Counted from the stretch's first letter, positions 1-8,469 are shown. The stretch is DNA of 16,693 bases from Comamonadaceae bacterium (GCA_947466165.1 CANIDW010000004.1:1-16693), one strand, 5' to 3'. Notes: a model not told the origin generated them from the letters alone. Program-made: numbers and translations.

Positions 1-580
1 CGTCCAAGCCTTTGTAGGCGCTCTGGTACTGCGCTTTGGCTTCGGTTTTTTTGCCTTGGGCCAGCAAAATGTCGCCGCTGCGGTCGGCAGCCAGGGGAGC
101 AAAGTCCTTGGGCATGGGTGCTGACAGCTGTTGCAGGGCCTCATCGTAGGCCCGGGTTTCAAACAACATGCCTGACAAACGCAGGCGTGCTACAGATTGA
201 TAGCCTGCGTCCTTTCCTTTGCCTGCCACCCAGGCCAGCGCGCCCTTGGCGGCATCAAGATTGCCTTTGTCGTGGTAAATGCGGGCTGCCAGCAGGGCAG
301 CCTGCTCGGCATAGGCCGTGCCAGCGTAGCGATCTTTCATGTCGGCCATGACACGCTCAAGCTTGGGCACATCACCGGCGACAGCGGCACGCTCGACTTC
401 GTCATACATCACAGCCGCTTGCGACGACTGGTTGCGCTGCCAGTACTGGTAGCCGTTCCATGCCGCCACAGCACCCAAAACGGCTATCAAAACCCAGGAA
501 ATCACGTTGCCATAACGCTTCCAGAAATGCTTGAGTTCGGCGAGTTGTTCCTGCTCTTCGAGGTCCAGATGTTTTGCCAT
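1..580 (-). CDS. yfgM: YfgM family protein, SecYEG-associated TPR membrane protein (partial, C-terminus outside window)
   Basis: This gene enters from the left edge, so only residues 1-193 are visible; E. coli YfgM is about 206 residues, so little is missing. It begins ATG-GCA-AAA (MAKHLDLEEQEQLAELKHFW). A cytoplasmic N-terminal stretch is followed by one membrane segment at about residues 26-42, then a helical TPR-like periplasmic domain (for example AEQAALLAARIYHDKGNLDA, residues 91-110). That layout is the tetratricopeptide_2/YfgM type. In E. coli, YfgM is a bitopic inner-membrane protein that works with PpiD at the SecYEG translocon and affects envelope stress responses. It starts 55 bp after the hisS stop, in the same direction, and is probably the next gene of that operon; bamB and der usually follow. 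The ribosome-binding site is weak. The family call is firm and the functional detail is by homology. Confidence 0.9.
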   Translation of the reverse strand, partial: MAKHLDLEEQEQLAELKHFWKRYGNVISWVLIAVLGAVAAWNGYQYWQRNQSSQAAVMYDEVERAAVAGDVPKLERVMADMKDRYAGTAYAEQAALLAARIYHDKGNLDAAKGALAWVAGKGKDAGYQSVARLRLSGMLFETRAYDEALQQLSAPMPKDFAPLAADRSGDILLAQGKKTEAKAQYQSAYKGLD

Positions 581-635
581 GGGTCTTTATCGCTTTTGCC
601 GGGGTAAAGGCTCGATTGTAGGGGGGGCGGCCCGT

Positions 636-1946
636 TCAAGCGAGCAAGACGGGCGCCCAGGCTGCTGCATCGGCGAGCGGGTGCAAAGTCTGCTCTGACG
701 CGGCCTCGGCTTTACCGGCTCGCAGCGGCTTGACTGCCACGCAGCCGCTGGCGAGTTCGGTTTCGCCAAATATCAACGCAAAGCGGGCGCCGCTGGCGTC
801 TGCTTTCTTGAACTGAGACTTCATGCTGCCCATGCCGTCGGCGCCCGAGCTGGCATGCATCTGCACGCTGACACCCGCGGCCCGCAGGGTCTGCAGTGTG
901 CGCAAAGCCAGGGGCAAGGCAGCCGCATCCGGCACCACGGCATAAGCATCAGGTGCCAGGGGCGGCACAGCCTGCCCGCTTTCTTGCAACAGTTCGAGCA
1001 CGCGCTCAACACCCAAGGCCCAGCCTACAGCCGGCGCAGGTTTGCCGCCGATTTGCTCGACCAGGTAGTCATAGCGACCGCCGGCGCACAAGGTGCCCTG
1101 GGCTCCGAGCTGGTCGGTGATGAATTCAAAGACCGTGAGGTTGTAATAGTCCAGCCCACGCACCAGGCGGTGGTTGAGCGTCCAGGGCACGCCATTGGCG
1201 TCCAAAATGGCTTTGAGCGCATCAAAGTGCGCCAGTGATTTAGCACCCAGGAAGTCGATCAGGCGCGGTGCGCTGTCGACCACCGCTTTCATGGCCGGGT
1301 TTTTGGTGTCCAGAATACGCAGGGGATTGCTGTGCAGACGCCGGCGTGCATCCTCGTCGAGCTCATTGGCATGCTGCTCGAAATGCGCGATCAGTTGGAG
1401 GCGATGCAGCGCCCGCTCATCGGGTTGGCCCAAGCTGTTGATTTCCAGCCGCCAACCGGTGATGCCGATTTCTTTCCATAGCGCAGCGGCCAGCAGGATC
1501 AGCTCGGCATCGACTTCCGGGCCGGCGAAACCCAGGGCCTCGGCGCCGATCTGGTGAAACTGCCGGTAGCGCCCTCGTTGCGGGCGTTCCCGGCGAAACA
1601 TCGGCCCCATGTAGTAAAGGCGCTTGCCGCCTTCGTACAGCAAATTGTGTTCCGTGACAGCGCGCACCACGCTGGCGGTGCTTTCAGGGCGCATGGTCAG
1701 ATGAGCGTGATCGCCGTTTTTATCGGAGCGGTCCTCAAAGGAGTACATCTCTTTTTCGACAATATCTGTCACCTCACCGATACCCCGCACAAAAAGCTGT
1801 GTGTACTCCAGGATGGGCGTGCGGATATTGCGGTAAGCGTAGCGGGCCATCAGTGCCCTCACCTTGTCCTCCAGCCATTCCCAGCGCGCCGATTCGGGCG
1901 GCAAAATATCGTTCATGCCTTTGACGGCAAGCAGTTTTTCAGCCAT
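636..1946 (-). CDS. hisS: Histidyl-tRNA synthetase
   Basis: This is a cytoplasmic class II aminoacyl-tRNA synthetase that charges tRNA-His with histidine. At 436 residues it has the usual bacterial HisRS length. The N-terminus [10 protein letters not shown] (10-19) is characteristic. Motif 2 lies around 112-136 ([20 protein letters not shown]). The histidine-specific signatures are LVRGLDYYN (261-269) and AGGRYDYL (288-295). Motif 3 is [13 protein letters not shown] (308-320), and an anticodon-binding domain runs from about 335 to the end. All the core motifs are intact, so it should be functional. The ATG start lies only 8 bp after the ispG stop, with a GAGG about 13 nt upstream, so it depends on the upstream operon for transcription and perhaps for translation initiation. 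This is the ispG-hisS-yfgM order seen in many proteobacteria. Confidence 0.98.
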   Translation of the reverse strand: MAEKLLAVKGMNDILPPESARWEWLEDKVRALMARYAYRNIRTPILEYTQLFVRGIGEVTDIVEKEMYSFEDRSDKNGDHAHLTMRPESTASVVRAVTEHNLLYEGGKRLYYMGPMFRRERPQRGRYRQFHQIGAEALGFAGPEVDAELILLAAALWKEIGITGWRLEINSLGQPDERALHRLQLIAHFEQHANELDEDARRRLHSNPLRILDTKNPAMKAVVDSAPRLIDFLGAKSLAHFDALKAILDANGVPWTLNHRLVRGLDYYNLTVFEFITDQLGAQGTLCAGGRYDYLVEQIGGKPAPAVGWALGVERVLELLQESGQAVPPLAPDAYAVVPDAAALPLALRTLQTLRAAGVSVQMHASSGADGMGSMKSQFKKADASGARFALIFGETELASGCVAVKPLRAGKAEAASEQTLHPLADAAAWAPVLLA

Positions 1947-1954
1947 GTATTTTT

Positions 1955-3229
1955 TCAGGCCTCGGATGTAGCGCGCGTGGATCCGAAGCGGTTTTCAATG
2001 TAGTTTTCGACTATGCCCTGAAACTCGCTGGCAATGTGCTCGCCCCGCAGCGTCAGGCTTTTTTCGCCATCGATAAAGACCGGCGCTGCCGGTGCCTCAC
2101 CCGAGCCGGGCAGGCTGATGCCGATGTCGGCGTGCTTGCTCTCGCCGGGGCCGTTGACGATGCAACCCATGACAGCGACCTTGAGCTTTTCAACGCCCGG
2201 GTACTGAGCTTTCCAGACCGGCATTTGGGCACGCAAAAAATCATCGATTTGCTTGGCCAGATCCTGGAAAGTCGTGCTGGTGGTGCGCCCGCAACCGGGG
2301 CAGGCGGTGACGCTGGGGACAAAGCTACGCAGGCCCAGGGCTTGAATGATTTCGGCGGCGATCAACACCTCTTGCGTGCGTGCCTCGCCGGGTTGGGGTG
2401 TGAGCGAAACACGGATGGTGTCGCCAATACCCTCTTGCAACAAAATGCCCATGGCCGCCGCCGACGCCACTGTGCCCTTAGTGCCCATTCCCGCTTCGGT
2501 CAGCCCCAGGTGCAAGGGGTGACGGGTGCGCTTGGCCAGCTCCCGGTACACAGAGATCAGGTCTTGCACACCGCTGACTTTGCAAGACAGGGTGATTTGC
2601 TCATGCGCCATGCCCATTTTCTGCGCCAGAGCAGCAGACTCGAGCGCCGAAGTGATCATGGCCTCGTACATCACCTGCTTGGCATCCCATGGCTGGGGGC
2701 GCGCGCTGTTGATGTCCATCAGACTGGCGAGCAGCTCCTGGTCCAGGCTGCCCCAGTTGACGCCAATGCGCACGGGCTTGTCCCAGCGCACGGCCGCTTC
2801 AATCATCAGACCGAACTGGCGGTCGTGCTTGTCGCCCTTGCCGACATTGCCGGGGTTGATGCGGTATTTGGACAACGCTTGCGCGCAGCTCGGGTAGTCG
2901 GTCAACAGACGGTGGCCGTTGTAATGAAAGTCGCCGATCAAAGGCACGTCGATGCCCATGCGGTCGAGCTGGTCGCGCACATGCGGGACGGCCTCGGCCG
3001 CCTCGGGTGTGTTGACTGTGATGCGGACCAGCTCGGAGCCCGCCAGGGCCAGCTCTTTGACCTGAATGGCGGTGCCGATGACATCGACCGTGTCGGTGTT
3101 GGTCATGGACTGTATGCGCACCGGCGCGTCACCGCCCACGGTTACCACGCGTGAACCCCACACCACACGGGCCTGGGCTGAACGGCGAGCCAGCGGCTCG
3201 GCAGAAGGAATTGGAAGACAGGTTGGCAC
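1955..3229 (-). CDS. ispG: 4-hydroxy-3-methylbut-2-en-1-yl diphosphate synthase (flavodoxin), IspG/GcpE
   Basis: IspG reductively opens the cyclic diphosphate MEcPP to HMBPP, the next-to-last step of the MEP isoprenoid pathway. At 424 residues it is longer than the 372 residues of E. coli IspG; the extra length lies in the middle and the N-terminus. The TIM-barrel part contains [12 protein letters not shown] (95-106). The [4Fe-4S] ligands are Cys310 and Cys313 (TACPGCGRT), Cys356 ([11 protein letters not shown]) and Glu363, all present. The start codon is GTG, chosen because the frame opens with a typical N-terminus ([16 protein letters not shown] after initiation). A strong Shine-Dalgarno sequence, GAGGTGA, sits 7 nt upstream inside the last codons of rodZ. 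Only 2 bp separate it from the rodZ stop, so coupling is likely. Confidence 0.98.
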   Translation of the reverse strand: MPTCLPIPSAEPLARRSAQARVVWGSRVVTVGGDAPVRIQSMTNTDTVDVIGTAIQVKELALAGSELVRITVNTPEAAEAVPHVRDQLDRMGIDVPLIGDFHYNGHRLLTDYPSCAQALSKYRINPGNVGKGDKHDRQFGLMIEAAVRWDKPVRIGVNWGSLDQELLASLMDINSARPQPWDAKQVMYEAMITSALESAALAQKMGMAHEQITLSCKVSGVQDLISVYRELAKRTRHPLHLGLTEAGMGTKGTVASAAAMGILLQEGIGDTIRVSLTPQPGEARTQEVLIAAEIIQALGLRSFVPSVTACPGCGRTTSTTFQDLAKQIDDFLRAQMPVWKAQYPGVEKLKVAVMGCIVNGPGESKHADIGISLPGSGEAPAAPVFIDGEKSLTLRGEHIASEFQGIVENYIENRFGSTRATSEA

Positions 3230-3231
3230 TT

Positions 3232-4314
3232 TTATTTCACCTCAAAACGGGCCACGTTATCGCGGGCAATAGTCGTCAAGTCGAAGGTCTGCCCGCGCAC
3301 CTTGACGGATGTGACATCGGCGCGGCCGACCACCGCGCTCAGCGGCAATGTGCCCGAGGCGCCGGCCACTTCACCGGGGGTCAGCATGCGCCGCAGCAGC
3401 ACAACGCCGCGGGCATCGGTCACCTCAACCCAGGACGGCTCGGTGGGCGCGAAAACCACGATGCCCGTGCTGGGGCCTTTGGCTGTTTCAGGGCCTAGAA
3501 CGATGGGTGCAGCAGACACCGGACCTGTGGCTGTCGGGCCGGCTGGTTTGGCTGGCGGCGCAGCGGCAGGCGCTGAGGCCGCTGCAACCGGCGGCACATC
3601 AGGCGACACCGCTGTTGGGCCATTGACGGGCGCCGCAGCGGGGCCCGGTACGTCAATGGGCGCTGGCGCAACAGGCTCCAGCGGCACCACTGTGGTGGTC
3701 ACAACAGCGCTATCGCCCGGCCCGCTCTGCAGAAATTGAAAGGGCAGCTTGGGTAAAAAAACCAGCAGTGCTGTACCCACCAAGAACAAAGCACCGCCCA
3801 GCATCGCCGGCCGGGACAGTGAGCCCAGAAAAGTCGTACTTTGGCCTGAAGAGCCTGATGAATACGGCGACAAACGGCCCTCTTCGGGATAACCCAAACG
3901 GGGCGCCGACAAGACCGGCAATTGCGCCAGTACTTGGGTCGGGTTTAACTTCAGGGCGCGACAGACGCTGCTGGCCAGGGCCCGCGAAAAAACAGCACTG
4001 GGCAATAAATCAAAGCGATCGCCCTCAAGTGCCTCCAGTCGCTTGACCGGCACCTTCAGCGCCATGGCCAAAGAAGCGATGTGCAAGCCGGCTTCCTCGC
4101 GGGCTTGCCGGATAAGCGCACCGGCACTGAGGACTGGCACCGGCTCAGGAGGCTCCGGCTCAGGCTGTACCGGCTGTGGCGCTTCGGTGTCAAGCACCTC
4201 GACGTCGGCTGTCTCAGACTGCGGCTGCTGTGTCTCGACCGGATCCGCATCAACGGTCGCAGATGGCGCCAGAAGTGCATCTGGTACCGGCAATTTTTGC
4301 GGATCCTCAGTCAT
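3232..4314 (-). CDS. rodZ: RodZ-like cytoskeletal helix-turn-helix membrane protein (DUF4115 C-terminus)
   Basis: This is an inner-membrane protein of 360 residues that in E. coli links MreB filaments to the elongation machinery and sets rod shape. A Pro/Glu-rich acidic leader (about 20-62) comes first. A HTH_25-type DNA-binding-like domain follows at about 64-132 ([20 protein letters not shown] and [16 protein letters not shown]). A single membrane segment lies at about 169-188, then an Ala/Pro-rich periplasmic linker (about 200-285). The C-terminal domain (286-360, [20 protein letters not shown]) matches the RodZ DUF4115 domain. The ATG at 4314 is preferred over a TTG eight codons upstream because AAAGGGGA lies 5 nt before it. 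It overlaps the end of pilF by 8 bp. Odd point: the HTH is displaced about 60 residues from the N-terminus, unlike E. coli RodZ, where it is near-terminal. Confidence 0.93.
   Translation of the reverse strand: MTEDPQKLPVPDALLAPSATVDADPVETQQPQSETADVEVLDTEAPQPVQPEPEPPEPVPVLSAGALIRQAREEAGLHIASLAMALKVPVKRLEALEGDRFDLLPSAVFSRALASSVCRALKLNPTQVLAQLPVLSAPRLGYPEEGRLSPYSSGSSGQSTTFLGSLSRPAMLGGALFLVGTALLVFLPKLPFQFLQSGPGDSAVVTTTVVPLEPVAPAPIDVPGPAAAPVNGPTAVSPDVPPVAAASAPAAAPPAKPAGPTATGPVSAAPIVLGPETAKGPSTGIVVFAPTEPSWVEVTDARGVVLLRRMLTPGEVAGASGTLPLSAVVGRADVTSVKVRGQTFDLTTIARDNVARFEVK
3237..3243 (-). promoter_or_regulatory. Shine-Dalgarno of ispG inside the 3' end of rodZ
   Basis: GAGGTGA on the minus strand lies 7 nt before the GTG start of ispG. 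The same bases encode the last residues of RodZ (Glu-Val-Lys), so ribosomes finishing rodZ clear exactly the site where ispG initiates. This supports the GTG start over any internal ATG. Confidence 0.75.
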
Positions 4315-5113
4315 GGAAATCCCCTTTGTCAAAAGCAATCAACTCGCGCGATTGTGCAAAACGAAGCCTTAACTGACTGCCCAGCGCGGCCATAGCATCT
4401 GGCCGGTTCAGCTGGCGTTCGATGCGAATCCCCAACCACAAAGATTGCGCATTGGCCAAGTTACCAGCATTGAGTTTAAGCATATAACTTTGGGCCAAGC
4501 CAAATTCTGCCCGTTTGTAATGCAGAAGTGCCAACTGATAGGTCGCTGAAGGGTTGTCGGCATCCAGCGCCAGCGCCCGCTGCCAGCTTGCCTGGGCCTC
4601 TTGCTGCTGGCCGGCCCGCATCTGGCAAAGCCCCCTGGCCACCCATGTTTTGCCGGGCTGGGCATAACGCGCAGTGTCGATGGCCTGTTTGAAAAGCTGG
4701 TCTGATTCGTCAAAACGCGACTGCTGGCAACGCAGCCAGCCGAAGTTGTGCAAGGCATCCGCATCGTTAGGGCGCAGAGCCAGGCCCCGCTGAAAACTCT
4801 GCTCGGCCAAGGACAGCTCGTTCAAGCGCAAATACACCAAACCGCGCAGGTTGTAGGCATCTGCAAAGTCCGGGTCAGCCAGCAAAGCCTGTTTGACCTC
4901 GTCCAGCGCAACCAGCGTCTGTCCTTGCTCAAAATAGGCGGCAGCCAGCTCGATGCGCAGGCGGGCACGGCGCTGCTGCGGAGATTCATCCGATTCGGTG
5001 GCCAGGTCTGCTTTGTTCGGGCCGCCAGTCCATGCGGCCGGTCCAGCCCCGCCGTAGGTGCAAGCGGCCAAGGCCAAACTGATGCAAACAAGGCTGGCTG
5101 CAAGTCTGATCAA
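4307..5113 (-). CDS. pilF: Type IV pilus biogenesis/stability lipoprotein PilF (PilW), TPR repeats
   Basis: This is a 268-residue outer-membrane lipoprotein that in Pseudomonas and Neisseria is the pilotin for the PilQ secretin of type IV pili. The N-terminus ([20 protein letters not shown]) is a lipoprotein signal with lipobox L-A-A-C, lipidated at Cys18. From about residue 50 a series of TPR helices runs through most of the protein ([20 protein letters not shown], then [20 protein letters not shown]). The start is TTG and overlaps the rlmN stop as TTGA. AGGAGA lies 7 nt upstream, and no ATG occurs early enough to keep the signal peptide. Its position between rlmN and rodZ is where pilF/pilW sits in many beta- and gamma-proteobacteria. 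The rest of the pilus machinery is not in the window. Confidence 0.92.
   Translation of the reverse strand: MIRLAASLVCISLALAACTYGGAGPAAWTGGPNKADLATESDESPQQRRARLRIELAAAYFEQGQTLVALDEVKQALLADPDFADAYNLRGLVYLRLNELSLAEQSFQRGLALRPNDADALHNFGWLRCQQSRFDESDQLFKQAIDTARYAQPGKTWVARGLCQMRAGQQQEAQASWQRALALDADNPSATYQLALLHYKRAEFGLAQSYMLKLNAGNLANAQSLWLGIRIERQLNRPDAMAALGSQLRLRFAQSRELIAFDKGDFHD
4320..4327 (-). promoter_or_regulatory. Shine-Dalgarno of rodZ inside the end of pilF
   Basis: AAAGGGGA on the minus strand, 5 nt before the ATG at 4314, decides the rodZ start. It lies within the final codons of pilF, in keeping with the 8-bp overlap of the two genes. Confidence 0.7.
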
Positions 5114-6264
5114 AGCTGCTTCTCCTGCACGCTCACAACCTTGATGCCCCCCAACATACCCAGCCGCTGGCTGGCCATGCGCTGTGCTACGCCGGTACGG
5201 TCTTGAACGTCACCGGCGAGTTGGCCGCAGGCAGCGTCAATATCGTCGCCACGGGTCTTGCGCACGGTGGTGACGATGCCGGCATCGAGCAAAATTTGGG
5301 CAAATGCCAGCACCTGCGGCATGGGCGATCGCGTCAGGCCGGAAGCAGGAAAAGGATTGAAGGGAATCAGGTTGAACTTGCAAGACAAGCCCTGCGCCGC
5401 ATGCTGGCGCATCAACGCGACCAGTTGCCGCGCCTGTTCGGGCTGGTCGTTCACACCGTCCAGCATGCAGTATTCGAAAGTGATGAAGTCCCGCGGGGCA
5501 TGCACCTGGTAACGCGCGCAGGCTTGCAGCAACTCTTCGATAGGGTACTTGCGGTTCAGCGGCACCAGGTTGTCGCGCAGCGCATCCAGAGGCGCATGCA
5601 GCGACACGGCCAGGGCCACCGGGCAGTCCTGCCCCAGGCGATCGATCATGGGCACCACGCCAGAGGTAGAGACCGTGACTCGCCGGCGCGACAGGCCGTA
5701 GGCGTGGTCATCGAGCATGACACGCAGCGCCGGCAGCAATTGCGCATAGTTTTGCAGTGGCTCGCCCATGCCCATCATCACCACGTTGGAGATCACGCGC
5801 TCGTCACGCCCCAAATGCTCACGCAAAAAGTGCTCAGCAAACCACAGCTGGGCGATGATCTCGCCGGTGCCCAGGTTGCGGCTGAAGCCCTGGTGACCGG
5901 TCGAGCAAAAACGGCAGCCCACGGCGCAACCGGCCTGCGAAGAAATGCACAAAGTGCCACGGTCGGCCTCCGGGATGAAAACAGTTTCGATGACATCGCC
6001 GGCACCTACGTCAAACAACCATTTGATGGTGCCATCGGCCGAATCGTGCCGCGACAGCACGCTCAAAGCTTGAACATGCGCTTTGCCGGCGAGCTTGCTG
6101 CGCAGCGATTTGGCGAGGTCTGTCATTTGCGCAAAGTCACTGGCGCCACGCTGGTGAATCCAGCGAAACAGCTGGGTAGCGCGATAACGCTTTTCCCCTA
6201 GCTGTTCGCAGTAAGCGGCCAGTGCGTCCAGGTCAAAATCCAGCAAATTGACGCTCATGTGCAT
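5110..6264 (-). CDS. rlmN: Dual-specificity 23S rRNA (A2503-C2)/tRNA (A37-C2) methyltransferase RlmN
   Basis: This radical-SAM enzyme adds a methyl group to C2 of A2503 in 23S rRNA and of A37 in some tRNAs; it is cytoplasmic. At 384 residues it is of normal length. The radical-SAM cluster CX3CX2C is Cys113-Cys117-Cys120 ([17 protein letters not shown]). Cys106, seven residues before the cluster, matches the catalytic Cys118 of E. coli. Cys346 ([10 protein letters not shown]) matches the methyl-carrying Cys355. All five functional cysteines are therefore present. Translation could start at ATG 6264 or at the second ATG 6258. GGGG about 5 nt before the first ATG favours 6264. It opens the tightly packed rlmN-yfgM cluster, and its stop overlaps the pilF start. 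Confidence 0.98.
   Translation of the reverse strand: MHMSVNLLDFDLDALAAYCEQLGEKRYRATQLFRWIHQRGASDFAQMTDLAKSLRSKLAGKAHVQALSVLSRHDSADGTIKWLFDVGAGDVIETVFIPEADRGTLCISSQAGCAVGCRFCSTGHQGFSRNLGTGEIIAQLWFAEHFLREHLGRDERVISNVVMMGMGEPLQNYAQLLPALRVMLDDHAYGLSRRRVTVSTSGVVPMIDRLGQDCPVALAVSLHAPLDALRDNLVPLNRKYPIEELLQACARYQVHAPRDFITFEYCMLDGVNDQPEQARQLVALMRQHAAQGLSCKFNLIPFNPFPASGLTRSPMPQVLAFAQILLDAGIVTTVRKTRGDDIDAACGQLAGDVQDRTGVAQRMASQRLGMLGGIKVVSVQEKQL
5121..5126 (-). promoter_or_regulatory. Shine-Dalgarno of pilF inside the end of rlmN
   Basis: AGGAGA on the minus strand lies 7 nt before the TTG start of pilF and within the last codons of rlmN. It is the main support for the non-ATG start and for coupling of pilF translation to rlmN. 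Confidence 0.75.
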
Positions 6265-6277
6265 CTGCGCCCCGCCT

Positions 6278-6309
6278 GAAAACGCAAAACCCGACCAAGA
6301 AGGTCGGGT
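6278..6309 (-). terminator. Intrinsic terminator between ndk and rlmN
   Basis: On the minus strand the 8-bp stem ACCCGACC/GGTCGGGT closes a 5-nt loop (6289-6309) and runs into TTTTGCGTTTT. There is no T-tract in the plus direction, so it acts for minus-strand transcripts such as ndk. It ends only about 14 nt before the rlmN ATG, which leaves no room for a promoter of rlmN after it. It could therefore be a partial terminator or an attenuator. Confidence 0.7.
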
Positions 6310-6314
6310 CTGAA

Positions 6315-6373
6315 TGACGGACGCAGCCCGTCAAGGTATCGCCACCCGGGCCAGCAACGGCCCGTTTCCGGGC
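6315..6373 (-). other. Hairpin-rich segment downstream of ndk, before the terminator
   Basis: On the minus strand, GCCCG-GAAA-CGGGC (6373-6360) can form a tetraloop hairpin. The arm CGGGCC (6364-6359) can instead pair with GGCCCG (6352-6347), so these two hairpins exclude each other. A further hairpin, TGACGG/CCGTCA with a 7-nt loop (6333-6315), follows before the terminator. This could be a structured ndk 3' UTR or a leader for rlmN. In GC-rich DNA some of this pairing is expected by chance. Confidence 0.4.
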
Positions 6374-6396
6374 AGTGAGGCAGCGGGTTGAACATG

Positions 6397-6822
6397 TCAG
6401 CGTGCGTAGATATTCATGCCGGCGAAGAAAAAGCTGATCTCGGCTTGTGCGGTTTCGGCTGCGTCAGAGCCGTGAACCGCATTGGCGTCGATGCTTTCAG
6501 CGAAATCGGCGCGGATGGTGCCGGGCGCTGCTTTCTTCGGGTCCGTCGCACCCATCAGGTCGCGGTGCTTGAGAATCGCGTTTTCGCCTTCCAATGCCTG
6601 GATCATGACGGGGCCGGAGATCATGAAGTCCACCAGGTCCTTGAAGAAAGGACGGGCACGGTGCACACCGTAAAAAGCCTCTGCCTCGCCACGCGAGAGA
6701 TGCGCAAACTTAGCAGCCACGATTTTCAGGCCGGCAGCTTCGAAGCGGGCATAGATCTGGCCAATGACGTTCTTGGCGACAGCGTCAGGCTTGATGATGG
6801 AGAGAGTGCGTTCGATAGCCAT
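6397..6822 (-). CDS. ndk: Nucleoside diphosphate kinase
   Basis: Ndk transfers the gamma phosphate from ATP to other (deoxy)nucleoside diphosphates through a phosphohistidine. The 141-residue length is exact for the bacterial enzyme. The N-terminus [18 protein letters not shown] is canonical and the active-site motif NAVHGSDA puts the catalytic histidine at 117, as in E. coli. The ATG start has AAGGA 5 nt upstream (6828-6832). It stands apart from its neighbours: 111 bp follow the rluB stop, and a hairpin array with a terminator separates it from rlmN. It may be its own transcription unit. The ndk-rlmN adjacency is widespread in proteobacteria. Confidence 0.98.
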   Translation of the reverse strand: MAIERTLSIIKPDAVAKNVIGQIYARFEAAGLKIVAAKFAHLSRGEAEAFYGVHRARPFFKDLVDFMISGPVMIQALEGENAILKHRDLMGATDPKKAAPGTIRADFAESIDANAVHGSDAAETAQAEISFFFAGMNIYAR

Positions 6823-6875
6823 GGAAGTCCTTCAATTTTGATTTTGGGGGCTGTTCAATATGAACTTAGCCTCTG

Positions 6876-6881
6876 ATTTTA
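6876..6881 (-). promoter_or_regulatory. Possible -10 element for ndk
   Basis: TAAAAT (5 of 6 to the sigma-70 -10 consensus) on the minus strand sits about 54 bp before the ndk ATG, inside the rluB-ndk gap. No convincing -35 is found at 16-18 bp spacing, so this is tentative. A 13-bp inverted repeat, GTTCA-ATA-TGAAC (6853-6865), lies just downstream and could be a chance palindrome or an operator-like site. Confidence 0.25.
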
Positions 6882-6933
6882 ACCTGAGCACCTATCCCTT
6901 CGGGGCAAAAGGAAAAGACGCCATAGAGAGTTT

Positions 6934-8469
6934 TTAGCGATTGCCGCCCCTTCCGCCCCCGCCGGCGCCACCGCCCCGATTACCGGAGCCGCCGCGACGC
7001 GGCCCACCGCCACCGCCACCGCCGGGGCGGCGCTGGCCTTGCGCCTGCCGCTGCCGCGTGAAAGTTTCTGCGCCTATGTAGCCAAAGGAGGTTTTCATCG
7101 GGTCGGGTTGAGCGCCAGCCGGCGGCCCATCCGGCCGGGGTTTGCGCTCGCCTCGGCGCTGTTGACCCTGACCAGCACCGCCACCAGGACCCTGACGCTG
7201 ACCGCTACGCGGGCCGCCGGGGCCACGGGGGCCCCTTCCAGCGCCCCGGCCGCCGTCCTGGCGCATGGGCGGCGGCTGTAAATCATAGGGTTCCGGCGCC
7301 TCGCCGGTCTCAGGGTCGAGCAACTGCGGCTCCACAGGCGGACGTGAAGTGTCAGGCCGGTACGTATCAGGCCGGCCCGGGCCACGGCTGTCTGCAGGGC
7401 GCTCGCGCCGCTGTCCGCGTCCCCCGCCGGGGCCGCCGGCGGGCCGCGGCCGCGCAGAGCGCTGATCGCCCCTGCCCTCCGAACGAATCAAGGCATTGGT
7501 CAGCGCAGCAATATCCTGGTCATCGAGTTCAACAAAAGCGCCCCGCTTTAAGCCACGCGGCAGCATCACGGCACCATAGCGAATGCGGATCAGGCGGCTG
7601 ACGGCGTGACCAACTGCCTCGAACATGCGGCGCACTTCGCGGTTGCGGCCTTCAGAAATTGTCACGCGGTACCAACAATTCGCGCCTTCGCCTCCGCCGG
7701 CTTCGATGGTGCTGAACTGAGCCATTCCATCATCGAGCTGCACACCTTCAAGCAGGCGCTTTTTTTCTTCGGCATTCAGGGCGCCCAGGACGCGCACAGC
7801 GTATTCACGCTCCAAACCAAAACGCGGGTGCATCAGCTTGTTGGCCAACTCCCCGGAACTGGTCAGCAGCAACAAACCTTCGGTGTTCAGGTCCAAGCGT
7901 CCGACCGACTGCCACTTGCCCTGAAACAGCTTAGGCAAACGCCTGAAAACAGTTGGGCGGTTTTGCGGATCATCATGCGTTACCACCTCGCCGCTAGGCT
8001 TGTGGTACGCAATCACGCGGGCGGGTGGGGGGTCTATGCGCACGCGAATGGGTTTGCCATTGACTTTGACGTTGTCGCCAAACTGGATGCGCTGACCGAT
8101 GTGTGCAGGCTCCGCGTTCACCGAAATTCTGCCCTCGAGAATCAGCTGCTCCATCTCCAGGCGCGAGCCCAGGCCCGCCTGCGCCAACACTTTGTGCAAT
8201 TTAGGGCTTTCCGGCAGTGCCGACAAAACACGCTTGGGCGGCTCCAGGGCGATGTCGTCCTCATCAGCATCGAACTGGCCTGTGACCACATCTTCGAACT
8301 GGTAAACCGGCACGGCTGCCGGCCGGTGTGCCTGCGCGGGCTTGGGCGCTTGTTCCTGGCCGGCAACCAAAGGCTCGGTCTGGGCTGCCGGCGCCGCAGT
8401 CGTGTCCGCCACGGTGACCATCGACTCGGCTGTGGCTGAAGCCGCAATAGGGGTTTCTGGAGGGTTCAT
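6934..8469 (-). CDS. rluB: 23S rRNA pseudouridine synthase RluB (RsuA family) with long Gly/Arg/Pro-rich tail
   Basis: This enzyme is expected to make pseudouridine 2605 in helix 89 of 23S rRNA. At 511 residues it is far longer than E. coli RluB (about 290). Residues 1-85 are an Ala/Pro-rich acidic leader. An S4 RNA-binding domain lies at about 88-142 (LHKVLAQAGLGSRLEMEQLI). The RsuA/RluB catalytic domain follows, with GRLDLNTEGLLLL giving the catalytic Asp193, and EGRNREVRRMFEAVGH at 273-288. From about 332 the chain is a low-complexity Gly/Arg/Pro/Gln tail with RGG-like runs. It is interrupted by a less repetitive islet, DPMKTSFGYIGAETFTRQRQ (456-475). The ATG start has only a weak ribosome-binding site. 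It follows scpB by about 150 bp, a common beta-proteobacterial pairing. Assignment to RluB rather than RluE/RsuA rests on domain order and neighbourhood. Confidence 0.93.
   Translation of the reverse strand: MNPPETPIAASATAESMVTVADTTAAPAAQTEPLVAGQEQAPKPAQAHRPAAVPVYQFEDVVTGQFDADEDDIALEPPKRVLSALPESPKLHKVLAQAGLGSRLEMEQLILEGRISVNAEPAHIGQRIQFGDNVKVNGKPIRVRIDPPPARVIAYHKPSGEVVTHDDPQNRPTVFRRLPKLFQGKWQSVGRLDLNTEGLLLLTSSGELANKLMHPRFGLEREYAVRVLGALNAEEKKRLLEGVQLDDGMAQFSTIEAGGGEGANCWYRVTISEGRNREVRRMFEAVGHAVSRLIRIRYGAVMLPRGLKRGAFVELDDQDIAALTNALIRSEGRGDQRSARPRPAGGPGGGRGQRRERPADSRGPGRPDTYRPDTSRPPVEPQLLDPETGEAPEPYDLQPPPMRQDGGRGAGRGPRGPGGPRSGQRQGPGGGAGQGQQRRGERKPRPDGPPAGAQPDPMKTSFGYIGAETFTRQRQAQGQRRPGGGGGGGPRRGGSGNRGGGAGGGGRGGNR

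Noticed and set aside
621..627. Run of seven G between hisS and yfgM
   Set aside because: It is a short homopolymer in a gap, not near a start codon or -10/-35 spacing that would suggest phase variation.
2036..3154. Long plus-strand open frame (372 codons) opposite ispG
   Set aside because: It is the antisense shadow of a clearly functional ispG with all Fe-S ligands. The composition (His/Gln/Val-rich) is typical of antisense frames in GC-rich DNA and no motif is recognisable.
4312..4338. Alternative TTG start of rodZ eight codons upstream
   Set aside because: The ATG at 4314 has a strong Shine-Dalgarno sequence at 5 nt, whereas the TTG has none nearby.
5203..6201. Plus-strand open frame of 332 codons opposite rlmN
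   Set aside because: It lies wholly within rlmN, which has five conserved catalytic cysteines. The frame has no domain signature and no credible ribosome-binding site.
7606..8439. Plus-strand open frame of 277 codons opposite rluB
   Set aside because: It is antisense to the S4 and catalytic domains of rluB, and its sequence resembles no protein family I know.
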